Source of the DNA: Congeria kusceri
Lineage: Eukaryota > Mollusca > Bivalvia > Myida > Dreissenidae
Length of the DNA: 64,000 bases
NCBI GenBank assembly: GCA_027627225.1
Contig: CM051036.1
Location: 38,704,426 to 38,768,425, forward strand
Direction of reading: 5' to 3'
The notes under the pieces are model-generated. The model saw only the letters and a program-made list of their open reading frames with translations, did no database searches and was not told the origin of the DNA. Both the position numbers and the translations under genes were made by a program. Of this stretch, positions 10,201 to 21,487 are shown piece after piece (position 1 is the first letter of the stretch; every line of letters begins with the position of its first letter).

Positions 10201-10362
10201 ACCTTAAACAGCTACAAGTGCCATTGGATGGCCAAACACGAACAACTCTTCACATTGTTCAGCAAACGATTTGGACGCCCGACTGATTTGGTGGCCCATC
10301 AGAAGAAAGTACACCACATAATCCCCAATTCTCGACAACATTGTAAAAAAATCATACATTGA
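7271..10362 (+). pseudogene. C2H2 zinc-finger gene remnant with expanded half-finger repeat
   Basis: One frame beginning about 7271 reads like adjoining C2H2 fingers. First comes FALSDSLQHKYH, then an in-frame TGA at 7340-7342. A finger follows with its cysteines present (PCNACGG) and helix half HEYATFISYKRHWTAKH. The helix half is then repeated about 52 times without further cysteine pairs. After the array, sequence in the finger frame reads FSKRFGRPTDLVAHQKKVH, which has the finger spacing F-x5-L-x2-H-x4-H. There both expected cysteines are Phe (FTLF), a TGC-to-TTC type change. The frame stops at 10360-10362. A missing T near 8152 shifts the reading frame within the array. The gene is probably dead, although part of the array could still be transcribed. 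Confidence 0.6.
7382..10212 (+). repeat. 54-bp coding minisatellite, ~52 copies
   Basis: Head-to-tail 54-bp units encode the 18-residue word HEYATFNSYKRHWTAKHG in the finger frame. Units differ at a few fixed sites: tGtCAt/gGtAAt/gGtCtt after AAACA, gacGg/gacAg, AGCtac/AACtac and taCgc/taTgc. Since 54 is divisible by 3 and the unit contains no stop in several frames, long ORFs also exist in the TATSAIGRPNMVMSTLPL frame and on the opposite strand. From about 8750 onward, a 13-unit (702-bp) block of variant types is repeated, showing higher-order amplification. Confidence 0.95.
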
Positions 10363-10849
10363 TCCAGATTCCTTTTAAACTATTCCATGATTGTGCCTAT
10401 AATTCCTTATTGTACATGTCTATAATGCATACAATGTCAATTTGGAGATGGCTTCAATAGAACTGGTGTTGACATGCAGTTGACCACGAAAGTCAACAAC
10501 CTACACCACATACAGGCCTCCCCAATTCTTGACAAAATTGTGAACAAATCTTTCATCAATCCAGAGTGAACCCCAGCCTACATTTCAGACCACAAGACCA
10601 GGCTGTGCCAGAAATGTGAAAGGCAGGCAGACGAGAACATAGTTTCCCTGACAACAGACAGGATGGATTGTCGGGACTAACTATTTGAAATTACCAGTAA
10701 AAACCGTATCGGACACAAACATTTAAAACATTAGTGTTGTAGTCTTTTGTTTTGTTTCTGATCATTCCAGTCGTACTTTGGTAAAACTAAATTAAAATTT
10801 CATTATTAATTTAGGTTTCAAGGGAATGGAATGTACCAGGAATTATTGT
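10363..10849 (+). repeat. Diverged copy of the post-array coding segment
   Basis: The sequence near 10494-10568 ('caccacata...cccaattcttgacaa', then 'tcaatccagag') repeats the segment just after the array at 10298-10372 in diverged form. The second copy continues in frame after a TGA into a cysteine-bearing stretch (CQKCERQADEN) and stops near 10680. It may be the remains of a following exon or of a duplicated terminal exon. Confidence 0.35.
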
Positions 10850-11150
10850 TTTGCATATTATATTGATATGCTAAATAATCTGGTCTCCAGTCTAATTTAC
10901 AGGATATTTTTGACATTTCTTTTCTTGGTACCAGTCTATTTTGATCTACTTTATTAACTGGCCAGTGGCCATTTATTCCTCATAAACTTCATGATGTTTC
11001 AGACATTTATTTTATTGTGATGTTAAACCAATAGCATAAACTTGTTATAATTGTGTTTTAATTACGTTTTAATTTAAATATCTGGGGTTAACACAGCAAA
11101 TAAAGTGTAAGCTTGTTACTTAAGTAAAATACAGCACATCTCTAACAACA
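10850..11150 (+). repeat. Diverged LTR-like fragment related to the solo LTR at 25425
   Basis: It shares phrases such as 'accagtctattttgatctac', 'gccatttattcctcat', 'cttcatgatgttt' and 'aaacttgttataatt' in the same order as the solo LTR at 25425-26026. The ends are not preserved, so it is a fragment only. Confidence 0.5.
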
Positions 11151-11186
11151 TATTATACATTTTGCTTTCTTGTTGTTTTTTTGCAG

Positions 11187-11562
11187 GATGCCTAGAGAGC
11201 AAAAAACGGTTCCCTTGCGGTGAAACGCAAGTACCACTATTGAGTCAGACTCCTTGAAAGGAGCAAGTCATGGTGCCAAAGAAACCTGTTTACTTGAACA
11301 AACAGAGTTTACATCTACAATTGATTCTGCATGCCAAACAGAAGGCCCAAGTCAAAGTAAAACAGTGCAGACAGACAGTGGTCATGAAACTCATAGCTTT
11401 GCTATGGAATCTTTAGATATAGAATCCTCATCCCAGATGTACATTGAAACCAAAAGTCAGCTATCAGATGATGTAATGATAGTAAATTCAGGCCTATTAG
11501 TAATGGAAGTTGAGACAACTAAATTCTCAGACTTTGCTGAGGAACTCAGACAAGGGATTTAA
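11187..11562 (+). CDS. Possible 3' exon of an unknown gene
   Basis: A pyrimidine tract and TTTGCAG (ending 11186) precede the sequence like a splice acceptor. One frame reads CLESKKRFPCGETQVPLLSQ and stops near 11256. A second frame then runs about 100 codons from 11254, is rich in Ser/Thr/Glu, and includes DSACQTEGPSQSKTVQTD and a C-terminal acidic stretch. If it is one exon it carries a frameshift. I do not recognise the protein. Its low-complexity acidic character suits a disordered tail. It may be only chance ORF. Confidence 0.3.
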
Positions 11563-12039
11563 TCTGACTTTGTTTTAAACTGTCAGAGGAGTCCTCATAT
11601 GCCCACAAACAATCTAGAATGCTTTGGAGAAATCAAAAGACATCTCTTGGATGTACATTTTTTTACATAGAAAACTGTGAATTGAATTTATGGTCCAGAG
11701 GTGTCTGAAACTGTTTAATTCGTAAGATTAAAAAAAAAAAAAGTGATTGTCTAAATGTTAGGAAGTCTGTTTGAAGGAAGAAATAAAGGAAACAACAATT
11801 TAAAGCGATACACTAGCGTAGATGATCCACGTCTGAACTTCCTTTCTGTAGATATTCTTGGTTTCATTAGTCAATGGGAGGGCGAAATTTAAATCGACCT
11901 GGAAATTTTACTGCTGCCCAAAGAGCAACAAGGCTTGTCACAGGATGTGACGTATGCCCCCAAAGCATATGCTTGTCAGAGGAAGGCAACACAATGTCAG
12001 TTACATGTTGGCAAAAAAGACGCTTCCTACAAAAAGAGT
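11563..12039. other. Non-coding stretch
   Basis: Contains an A-run near 11731-11742 and an AATAAA-like sequence near 11781. I see no gene. Confidence 0.4.
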
Positions 12040-13275
12040 TATGGTCCTTGTACTCTGCACTTCCTCTCAATATCATCTATCAATATATGTGGTTTTATTT
12101 TAAATCACTTCAATACTAATGGAGTTATGCACTGCACAAGAACATTAACTTAAGGGTAATAACTCCATAAATATTGAAGAAAGAGTTGTAGTCCTTGTTC
12201 TCTGCACTTCCTCTCATGTCCTCTAGCATTATATGAAGTTTCATTTGAATCCCTTCAATACTAATGGAGTTATTTTCCGAAAACAAGAACATTAAACAAA
12301 GGGCAATAACTTCATAAATATTGAAGAAAGAGATAAGCTCCTTGTGCTCTGCACTTCCTCTCATTGTCCTCTATCATTATATGAAGTTTCATTTTAATGC
12401 CTTCAATACTAATGGAGTTATGCTCCGCACAAAAAAATTAATGCTTCACATAAGGAAATAAAACAAACGGTAATAACTCCATAAATATTGAAGAAAAAGT
12501 TGTGATCCTTGTGCTCTGCACTTCCTCTCATTGTCCTCTATCATTATATGAAGTTTCATTTGAATACCTTCAATACTAATGGAGATATGCTCCGCACAAG
12601 AAAATTAAACAAAGGACAAAAACTCCATAAATACTGAAGAAAGAGTTATGGTCCTTGTGCTCTGCACTTCTTCTCATTGTCCTCTATCATTATATGAAGT
12701 TTCATTTGAATGCCTTCAATACTAATGGAGTAAGGCTCCGCACAAGAAAATTAATGCTTCACATAAGGAAATAAAACACAGGGCAATACCTTCGTAAATA
12801 TTGAAGAAAGAAATGTGGTCCTTATGCTCTGCACTTCCTCTCATTGTCCTCTATTATTATATGAAGTTTCATTTGAATCCCTTCAATTCTAATGGAGTAA
12901 TGCTCCGCACAAGAAAATTAAACAAAGGGCAATAATCACATTAATATTGAAGAGTTACGGTCCTTGTGCTCTGCACTTCCTCTCATTGTCCTCTATCGTT
13001 ATATGAAGTTTCATTTGAATGCCTTCAATACTAATGGAGTTATGCTCCGCACAAGAAAGTTAATGCTTCACATAAGGAAATTAAACAAAGGGCAATAACT
13101 GTAAATACTTATGGAAGAGTTGTGGTCTTTGTACTCTGCACTTCCTCTCATTGTTCTCTACCATTATATGCAGTTTCATTTGAATCCCTTCAATACTAAT
13201 GGAGTTATGCTCCGCACAAGAAGCTTGACGGACAGACGGACGGATGATGCGATTACTATGTCGGGGGCATAAAAC
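12040..13275 (+). repeat. Dispersed element with ~8 units of 145-170 bp and GACGGACGG tail
   Basis: The unit contains 'gtgctctgcacttcctctca', 'ttgtcctctatcattatatg', 'aagtttcatttgaat', 'ccttcaatactaatggagtt', 'atgctccgcacaagaaaatt' and 'gggcaataactccataaat'. It recurs near 12050, 12200, 12350, 12515, 12660, 12825, 12970 and 13130. The array ends in 'gacggacagacggacggatg' followed by 'tcgggggcataaaa'. The same tail module ends repeats with unrelated bodies at 49995-50075 and 57230-57300. Confidence 0.85.
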
Positions 13276-14430
13276 CCTTGACAGTCAAAATATCTGTGTA
13301 TTCAATTACAGAGTGTGTAAAATTCATGGTGAACAAAGGAGCAAGCTATATGTTGACACTTAATTTCAAAGAAGATCCTCTTTAACATTTTTGCCATTAA
13401 TACAGACATAAAGCTGGATCCAATAATAACCCAACCGTCTATAAGTTTGAAATGTGATGACGAAAATGACAGCTGTTGACTCTTTGGCTGTACCAATCAA
13501 ACAGGGAAGTATTATTAGAGCTTTGCGAGTCGGATGTTTCGCCTGACGAGGCATAATTCAAGTACGATAATAGCAATTATGCCAAAAACCAAACTTAACC
13601 TTTCTTTTATGCCTACAAATGCTTCCTAAAGTTTTATAATGATTGTACAAAAACAAAAACTTCTCAAGTTATTGTCTACACAAACTAATGGGGCCGCCGC
13701 CAACAAAGCAACCCCTATAAGTCGCCTTTTTGAGGTGACACAAAAGCGGTGCAGAAGGTCAAGAAAACATTGACAATTCCAACTTGGTAAGATGAAAGTA
13801 AAATTTTTGTTTCTAACAACAGGCCATGTACAAGAATCTGATATCAATGTCTCAAAATCTGCAAAATCACCTGGCTTGGATGCTCCACCTACTATTATCC
13901 AGCAAATTAATCTCCTGGCTTTACATGGGCTTATCAGCCCAGTAGCTGTCTTTCTCTTCTGCCCTCTTGCCTTGCCTCTTCCAGTCATACTGATTGCCAA
14001 TACTGTTAAAGAATCTGATATTAATGTCTCTAAGCAGGGATCTACAAACGTAGGGATGCGCAACCTTGCAATATCTTGTGACATTACATGCAAATACGTA
14101 ATCGGCTATTTAAGACCACCCCCCCACAATACAGCAGTGCAATTATTTATATATATATATATTTTTTTAATGTTAAATATTTATTCACAAATATGCATGA
14201 TACATTTCATTACAAGCATCACAGGAATAAGCATATATATATATATATACAGTACAAGCATATAATGTGAAACAAGGGCATGCCAAACAATAATATATAT
14301 GATTTTGCAAAACATGTAATTAAGAAGCTAAATCATTAATTATAACAAAAAGACTCTACCAGTTCCCACGAACTTTTATATTTATCAGGTAAATGTGTTT
14401 TTTTGCATAACTGCAAAGGCTAGTTTGCAA
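13276..14430. other. Non-coding stretch with AT microsatellites
   Basis: Holds (AT)n runs near 14147-14162 and 14231-14249. A 155-codon minus-strand ORF (13626-14093) overlaps a plus-strand ORF of similar size. Neither has a recognised domain. Confidence 0.4.
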
Positions 14431-14532
14431 CTGTTTCTAAGGCCATGAATTGTTGGAGTTACCATTTTACGTTTACAGAGGCACTGTTTCTAAGGCCATG
14501 AATTGTTGGAGTTACCATTTTACGTTTAAGAG
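14431..14532 (+). repeat. 53-bp tandem duplication
   Basis: The words 'ctgtttctaaggccatgaat', 'tgttggagttaccatttt' and 'acgttta' occur at 14431 and again at 14484, with near-perfect identity. Confidence 0.9.
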
Positions 14533-15400
14533 GTAAATAAAGCATTTTATTTCAAGACAAAATATATTATACTTTCCAGACAATTTACAACTTGATCCCA
14601 ATAAAAAGGTTTTACAATCAAAACTAAAATTATTATCAATGTTTTTACAGAAGATGTGATGTCATGTAATAGCATTTGTATTAACATCCAAAAACACTGG
14701 AAAAGTGAGAGCCACACATTTGTCGATGCAAACACAAATGTATCTGTGCTGCTAAAGAAAGTAGAGGGGACCAAAGTGAGCCAGAGGCTCAAGAATTGAA
14801 AAGGCTGTTAAAGGCTGAAGAAGGAGAATGCCCCACGTTGGGGAGTACCCAACGCCCAAGCCCTGACAGGTTACACATTCCTAACACCATGGAACCTTTG
14901 AAACATCCGATAGTCTTGTTTAGAGACCCCATATCAAAGAAGAAACAAACAGAATATAACTGGGGCAAGCTATGGGGTGAAATTCAAGAATACAATCAAA
15001 GGCATGACAATTAGTTGCAGCTGCACTAGCAGGGATCTTTGTTGGGCTGTTTGCAATGAGTACTCGTGATGCCTGGACTGTAGAGAACCACACCCAAAAT
15101 GTACCACCTCTGTACCCCACCTAGAAACCAGATGACTGTTAAACCTGCCAACCAACATGAAACTTTTTGCTGCTGAACCAGTCCATTCGGAGTGAGATGT
15201 CAGTAAAAAGAATAGTTTCTCATAATATATTTTCAATAAACAGAGATGTCGAACTTTTTATGATTCATTATTATTTATTCTGCATTGTTATTGGTTTTTA
15301 GGTACTGCCAAGTCTTCAAAGTGATAGACAAAAACACAATCAATGTATGATAGAGTAGACAGATGAGTCATCACTGATGCATAAACTAGTTAGCACTGTC
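14533..15400. other. Left flank of the ISL2EU-type element
   Basis: It contains a 72-codon plus-strand ORF (14796-15014) with no recognised domain. I see nothing else. Confidence 0.4.
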
Positions 15401-15482
15401 TGCAATTAACCTGTAGACAGCGAGGAGATAGCTCCGCCCACTGATCACATGACCAAACCCTTGGTCAACTTTTGACGACAAA

Positions 15483-18400
15483 ATGGCCGAAACGCTATCG
15501 TTGAGTGCTATTCCCAGCGCGTTTAGCGAACATTTTTTGCAATATAAGCCGTCATTGCGACAGAGAATTCAAGGGCGAAAGTTTGCGAATGAGTCGTACG
15601 TTGCCTTTGTGAATTTTTATAAAGGTTTGGATACGGGAATCTTGGTTAAAGCCGGGGTTTATCAAAGCCAGAGGCGTAATGACGATGCGCATAAAATCAA
15701 CTTGTCGGTGGAGGAACATTCGATTTCGTATGCACTTTGCAGTTGCACGGCAGGGTATGTCAAGTTTATGAGTTCTTTGTTCGTAATTAAATTGTATAAA
15801 ACCAACATTTAAACAAATAATAATAATTAGCTATTGTCGAAAGTCCTTATTGTTCAAAATCATTATGTAAACATTGCATCACTGTGCTAATTAAATTGCC
15901 TAAACTACATTTGATCTACATTCTACAGTACTATATTATAATAATTGATATATTGTACACCACTACGCAGTATAGACAGTATCAATGTTTGCTCCAGCGT
16001 TGGAATTTTTTTATTGCATTTAAGAAATAATGTTCGATTTATCATTGTTTATCGGTCAATAAACAACGTTATGGAGTTATGATGCGTAGGAATTAAACCA
16101 CAAGGGCATTAAATTATTCCATTTATAACATGATCTGTCAAATTATTTTGCAATTGTAATGAGGAATACATTTTACTATGCTCAGCTGCGCTAGTAATCT
16201 GGACTACTTTTTTTGTTGTTTATTGTGTATTTAACAACGAAATTTTTTTTCTTTGTCTATAGAAGCGAGTATTATGTTAGAATGAGAATTAGGTCTATGA
16301 TTCCTTGGTCAGACAAGAGACTGGCGTGCATTTAACATATAATGTATGATTTTGTTTGTTATTTAAGACAAAAAAGTCATGACGAATAGTAAAAACAATT
16401 TCGCTTTTTGCAGTGCATCTTGTGAGTGTGCACACATCTTGGCAGTCGTGTTCAAGTTCACAGATTGGATTCTGCTCAGTTTGAAAGAGGTGCCTGTAGA
16501 CCCAGCCTGCACGTCTCTTCCCCAACAATGGGATCGACCCCGCGGTGCAAAGATATTGCCAGAACCAGTTGCCACCATGGTGATATCAAAACCCGCAAAT
16601 ACTACAAGAAAGAAGCGACCACTTGTTGCAGACTTTACTGATAACAGGTATATACTTTTATGAACAGATTACTGGTATTAGACTAAGGATAACTAACAAT
16701 CATTGTAAAATATATTAACTTTTATTTTTTTTATAGATTAACACAGCTTTGCAAGTCACATTTATGCAACAAGTAAATCATTGATTTCTTTGAGTACACA
16801 GTAACCAACATGTGTAGTAGTATTTTGCTCCCTTTTTCACACCAACACATTTCATATAACATATTTATGACATTTATGACAAAAAATTTTGGGTAGCAAG
16901 TATATTCATACATCAGTTTTGTTTTTCAATGTTCTACATTCCCACAACATATACATTTTATTTCCAGAAAAATACAGTTGCTGAAGACTGACATTGAACA
17001 TCTGCAGTCACTGGATAGATGCCCAATTGCATATTTGGCGCACGATCCTGGTCATAACGGAACTGCCTGTGGACAGCAGAATTTAGGCAGTGCTCTAATT
17101 TATCAGGTATATTACATGATTACTAGTCCTGTATCAACAATGGCATAAATTGTGTCAGAAAACAGCAATTGAACCAAATATGATTCACAACAGGAAACAG
17201 GGAAAGGTCCACACGATTGTCAACTATTTTAAATTTCTTTACATGAGCTATTGCTCGTTCTACATGCACACGATGTTTTGCAATTTGGCGTGTTAATGTA
17301 ACATCACTGGGTGTCATTTGCGTTGCTTTTGATGCAAATGTCCACAAGCAATTAAAGTCCAAGCATTTTAATTTCATCCTCAATGAGAAAGCCCTTGCCA
17401 ACCATAACTGAGTCGCCTTTTTTCAACTTTCCAGCTGTTATTAAATCACGAAGTAAATCCAGTAAACCACTTTGCTTTGTAATTTCCTTGTCTGATATGG
17501 AGCCAGAGAAAAGCATAGATATAAATATAAATGAGCCCCTGGGATCTATGCCAACTAAACCCTTAAGTGTAGTGGCCGACTTATAATCTGAGTAACACTG
17601 ACTTTGAGATTTTAAAGAAGGTCTTTCTACTTTCAGTTCCAATATAACCATGGTTTCTGGAAATACTCCTTTGAACTTTGGTGGCATATTGTCTATTATC
17701 ACATCTCTATTAGGCCAAATGGGTACAGATCCAAATCTGAAAAACATAGTTCATCCAATTTCGAAACAATAACCCAGCATCGGGTGGGGTGATACTGAAA
17801 AGGTTAGCCAAATGAATAAAGTCCACATTCAAACGCAGTTTAATGAGCACCATTAAAAAATGGTCTTGAAGCCTCATCGACTTGAACACTGAAATTCGTT
17901 TTGATATTTCAAATGGGATCTGTGATTCATTTGGCACCAAAAACATAAATATATTCATGAATTGTGTGTACACGAATCCAGTGTAGTACTTAAAGTTATT
18001 TTTAATGGATGAATCTCTCACAGATTCAACAGTCATTGGTTGACTTTGTTGGTGGCTTTTGCTTTGTTTCTCTACCTTGTTTATCACATTTTTGAACTTC
18101 AAATGTTCACGTCTGTTCTTCATTACACAGTATCTGTGCTGCTAGTTGCCTCTTCAACGAGTCATTTTCAGCTGTGATTGCCAAAAGCTGCAATGGTGCC
18201 ACACCAGAATCTGGAAAAAAGAGTAATTATATACAGCTATTGTTTATGGACATGCTACATATTTTGTATCATTAATCTATTTCAGTTGCCCCTGGTTGAA
18301 CAAGCAGACAACCCTGTTGGTCAGTCTTTTCCTTGTGGACAGCTGGCCTTTCCAGTGGTTACGGACACTGACTGGAGCAAGGCTGATGATGAAGACTGGT

Positions 18401-19090
18401 CAAAAGTTGAGTTGACTTTGTCAGAGGCTGTCCAGTTGGAAAAAAAACACAAGACAACAGAACAGCTGTGAGTTGTGGATGGACCAGCGGAAGCACAGAA
18501 TTACTGCTTCCAATTTGGGCCGCTATATGAACAGACGCGTGTCTTTCACACAGAAATTTGTGGATTCTGTTGAAAAACAGAAGCCATTTAAGTAACCCGC
18601 CACGTCATATGGCTCTGCAAATGAAAAGGTTGCCCGACTGATGTATCAGAAGAAAACTGGCAATCATGTGCATGACTGCGGGCTTGTAGTCAACCCGGCA
18701 TTCCCATTCATTGGAGCCACACCCGATGGGAAAGTGTGCGACTCCAAGACAATGGAAACGGGTATCCTAGAAATAAAGTGCCCGTTTTCCATAAGGGACA
18801 TGAGCATTATGGATGGTATCACTGCCATGAAAGGTCGCACTCAATTCCATTTGGAAATGGATGAGAACAAAATCAAATTTAAAAAAAATCATGCATACTT
18901 CTTTCAAGTGCAGGGACAGTTGCTTGCTACAGGAGCCCAGTTTTGTGATTTTGTAACTTTTACAAAGTGTGAAATTCTTGTCGAAAGAATTTTTCATGAC
19001 ACATCTGTCCAGTCTGATATAGTAAAAAAAGCTAGAATGTTGTATAAAAGTTTTAAAAGTATACCTGAAATAGAGCTGTCTTGTGGTTGA
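15483..19090 (+). pseudogene. SWIM zinc finger + YqaJ-type nuclease of ISL2EU element
   Basis: Four exons are inferred from GT/AG borders: 15483-15754, 16414-16647, 16968-17106 and 18286-19090. The SWIM finger is split by intron 1: CSCTAG ends exon 1 and SCECAH starts exon 2, giving the CxC...CxH pattern. Exon 4 holds the YqaJ recombinase/exonuclease fold with HRITASNLG, GATPDG and ILEIKCP. The Asp and Glu/Lys in the last two are the metal site of lambda-exonuclease-like enzymes. Breaks are a premature TGA with frame change near 18469 and an in-frame TAA near 18593. YqaJ proteins of these elements are thought to process DNA ends, but their role in transposition is not established. The start was chosen at the ATG that follows 'gacgacaaa'. 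Confidence 0.7.
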
Positions 19091-20757
19091 ACTTGACTGC
19101 AAACGTCTTGATTAATCTGGCGGTCTGTTGCAACATTCTCTTTATTGCTGAAAGAATTATTGTTATGTTTTACAAATAATGGAAGATTGTAGCTTTAACA
19201 TGTCAATGTTATTGATATGATTGTTTGATATGTTGTCAGGAAGCATTTAATGGCTCTTCTAATTTTACTAATTTATTTAGTAAAACAAATATGTTTAATT
19301 TTACATAATTTATTTAGTAAAACAAATATGTTATGTCATAAAAAAGTGACAAACTGTGAAGACATAATTATGTTATGGATTAGGCTTTGTTTCAAAGGGT
19401 ATTGCTGTTTTTTTTTGCTGATGGCTTGAGAGGTGTATTAATAAACTGCATGATAATTCATCTACGATTGTTGTTATTCCTTGTTTCATGATGTAGAAAT
19501 CACTAGACTACATAAAAGTGCAGGCTGTTTTTTCAATTAATCACAGTCACCAGTATATAAAAAAGTATTTGAAATAACCCACTGGCCTGAAGCCAGGAAC
19601 CAGTAAAATTCTATACCGGCAAGTTAAAATTTTGACCTGCCTGCCCAAAAAAGCATGTACAAAAAGGATGAACCATTTTGAAATTAAGATTCAATAATAC
19701 AACAATGTTAATAATTTTTTTCTCAAAATATATCATCACCCGAAAATTTTTCTTTCCATATGACTGACTACATGAAAACATCACTATCATTTATAACGTT
19801 TAAATAATATATGAGTTTTATTTCCTCATTTTGGACAAGTTCAGTTGAAATTGTATGGCTTATGCCCGAATGCACAAGCCCTTTCCAACAAGTTACTGTG
19901 AAGACTACTAAAATGCATTTAACAAGTACATACTTGTTTGTTCCATCAGCAGAACTTGACAGTGGTATCAGGACTTTTTGCAAAGTTGCGGATACTGAGC
20001 GGTACTTAGGTGGTGGCCGTCTTGGTGTAATTTCCTGTCTTGAATATGGGGTGATAGCAGGTATTGGGTCTGGATAAGCTTCACATCGTGGAAGTGCTAA
20101 AATAACATAACATTGATATGCATAAAACTGATACTTATGCTGCTTCTCTTATAGCAAAATGTAAAAATAAGTAAACATTTCCATATCAAGTTAAATAAGA
20201 TAATGTTCTGTCAAGAAAACAGTAAAACACAATATAGACCCTTACTTGTCATCATAAAAGATTTTCATAAAAATAAACAAACTTTGATCTGGATCACTGA
20301 GAAGTCGTTATTTACACTGTGCCATATAAGGAGTTTTACAACCGAAGTTGGCAATATAGTAAATTTTCATTGGTCAACAAATCGAATTACAATGACATAA
20401 GCAGCTCGTAACCATAGATGGAAATAAAACATTCAAGCGTTTGTATTGATCAAGAGCATAAGCCTTTTAAGTTTAACAATAGGATAATCATTCATGCAAT
20501 ATTAAAAACGTTCTAACCTTACTGCAGACGTAAAGGCAGTAGATTCCTCTTACGATCTCTACATCTAGCTGGTGTTTGGGCCGACCGCAAGCTTTAATCC
20601 ACTGCTTGCATCGCTCAAGCTGATATTTCGGTTTCGGGAACGGATGGAACACAACACCACCTTCCAGACGTTCTTTATACCTACTATCACCGTTACACAG
20701 CCCCCACTGGCACCGTTTAACCTTTTTTCGCGATTTAAAATAAGTTGCAATTATCAC
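17123..20757 (-). pseudogene. THAP-DDE transposase of ISL2EU element
   Basis: The exons run leftward. Exon 1 (20757 to about 20516) carries a THAP zinc finger: CQWGLC near the start, HPFPKPK, CKQWIKACGRP, and a terminal VCSK that would be completed in the next exon. Exon 2 (20097-19934) is Pro/Ser-rich. Exon 3 (18210-17123) holds a leucine-rich stretch, then the DDE_Tnp_4-like nuclease core with VERPSLKSQSQCYSDYKS, KGLVGID and RVHVERAIAHVK. Frame changes lie near 18115, 17730 and 17365. The first catalytic Asp position reads Glu (VILELKVERPS), and the Asp before KGF is Gly (VMVGKGF). The third acidic residue (HVER) is kept. Catalytic-residue assignment rests on family memory. Confidence 0.7.
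19091..19933. other. Internal non-coding part of the ISL2EU element
   Basis: AT-rich intronic or intergenic sequence between the two convergent genes. It contains a short direct repeat, 'ttatttagtaaaacaaatatg' type, at about 19271-19331. Confidence 0.4.
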
Positions 20758-20967
20758 TTAGTTAGAGAATAAACCAGATCTCCTTTCGGTTAGGTTGTCC
20801 AAGAAAAACGCCCGGATGTGAAACTTTACTAGGTGCGCGTCAACGGACAATTTTCATTGGTTAATCGGTTATCGGTTCTAGAATTGTGGGCGGAGCCATC
20901 TACTGGTTAACTGTCCTTAGCCCCAGAATGGCTTGAATATGCAAAGACATTGTGAAAAGACAAGGAA

Positions 20968-21336
20968 ATGCAAAACAAGACAACTATTTCTAGTTCCAGT
21001 GCTACATACATAAACACTCCTGTCACAAAAAGTTTAAAAGATGGGCTGATGGAAAAACAAGAATGCCAGACAGTATCACTGAATCTGGATGAAGCAATAA
21101 TAATACAAAATTGTGTTCAGTATTATAATGAAGAGTGTGGAAAAATTGAAATAGCTCATCTTGGAAGCCACAGCAGCAAACATCCTCCAATCTCTCCAGA
21201 GTATACTGGCAGAGTATGGGCTTCAGTGGTCCCAGGTTGTGAGTGTGATTATGGACAACTGTTCAACAATAAGAGGAGTGTGTGTGTACAAAAACTAATG
21301 TGTGAATACCCCAAACCTCTAGGATATAAGCAGTGA
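20968..21336 (+). CDS. Hypothetical ORF
   Basis: A 122-codon ORF begins 48 bases beyond the right end of the ISL2EU-type element. It is Ser/Thr-rich at first (TISSSSATYINTP), then has charged and Cys-containing parts (KQECQTVSLNLDE, GCECDYGQLFNNK). I see no domain, signal peptide or membrane segment. It might be a last exon or a chance ORF. It does not resume any ORF visible to the left of the transposon. Confidence 0.25.
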   Translation: MQNKTTISSSSATYINTPVTKSLKDGLMEKQECQTVSLNLDEAIIIQNCVQYYNEECGKIEIAHLGSHSSKHPPISPEYTGRVWASVVPGCECDYGQLFNNKRSVCVQKLMCEYPKPLGYKQ

Positions 21337-21487
21337 TGCAGTTCAGATGGTAAATAATGTTGCAAAGACTGTGTGTTGATTGTGTGACTGTGTATTACTA
21401 TGGCTTCTTGACAGAAGAGGAAAAGACAAACTACAGCTGTTAATATCTGGTCTTTATGTTAGTGCACGTTCTTCTAGTACTTTTTCG

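Larger units (their letters stand above)
15401..20920. mobile_element. Decayed ISL2EU-type DNA transposon
   Basis: This 5.5-kb element encodes two proteins on opposite strands. One is a SWIM/YqaJ-type nuclease (plus strand, 15483-19090), the other a THAP-domain plus DDE transposase (minus strand, 20757-17123). That pairing is characteristic of ISL2EU elements of the PIF/IS5-like group. The imperfect terminal inverted repeats share 'gctccgcccac' and 'attaacc(t)gtag' words: left 15405-15441 and, on the other strand, right 20885-20918. The target duplication is not clear to me. Both genes are broken, so this copy is not autonomous. Confidence 0.7.

Noticed and set aside
7583..10207. 874-codon plus-strand ORF and 293/684-codon minus-strand ORFs as real proteins
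   Set aside because: They are consequences of a 54-bp stop-free repeat. Only the finger frame connects to recognisable flanking coding sequence.
7382..10212. CRISPR-like array
   Set aside because: Units are contiguous with no spacers, and the genome is eukaryotic.
13626..14093. 155-codon minus-strand ORF and overlapping 157-codon plus-strand ORF
   Set aside because: No domain recognised on either strand. The plus-strand one runs into AT microsatellites. Not enough to call a gene.
14796..15014. 72-codon ORF left of the ISL2EU-type element as an interrupted host gene
   Set aside because: No domain and no continuation on the other side of the transposon.
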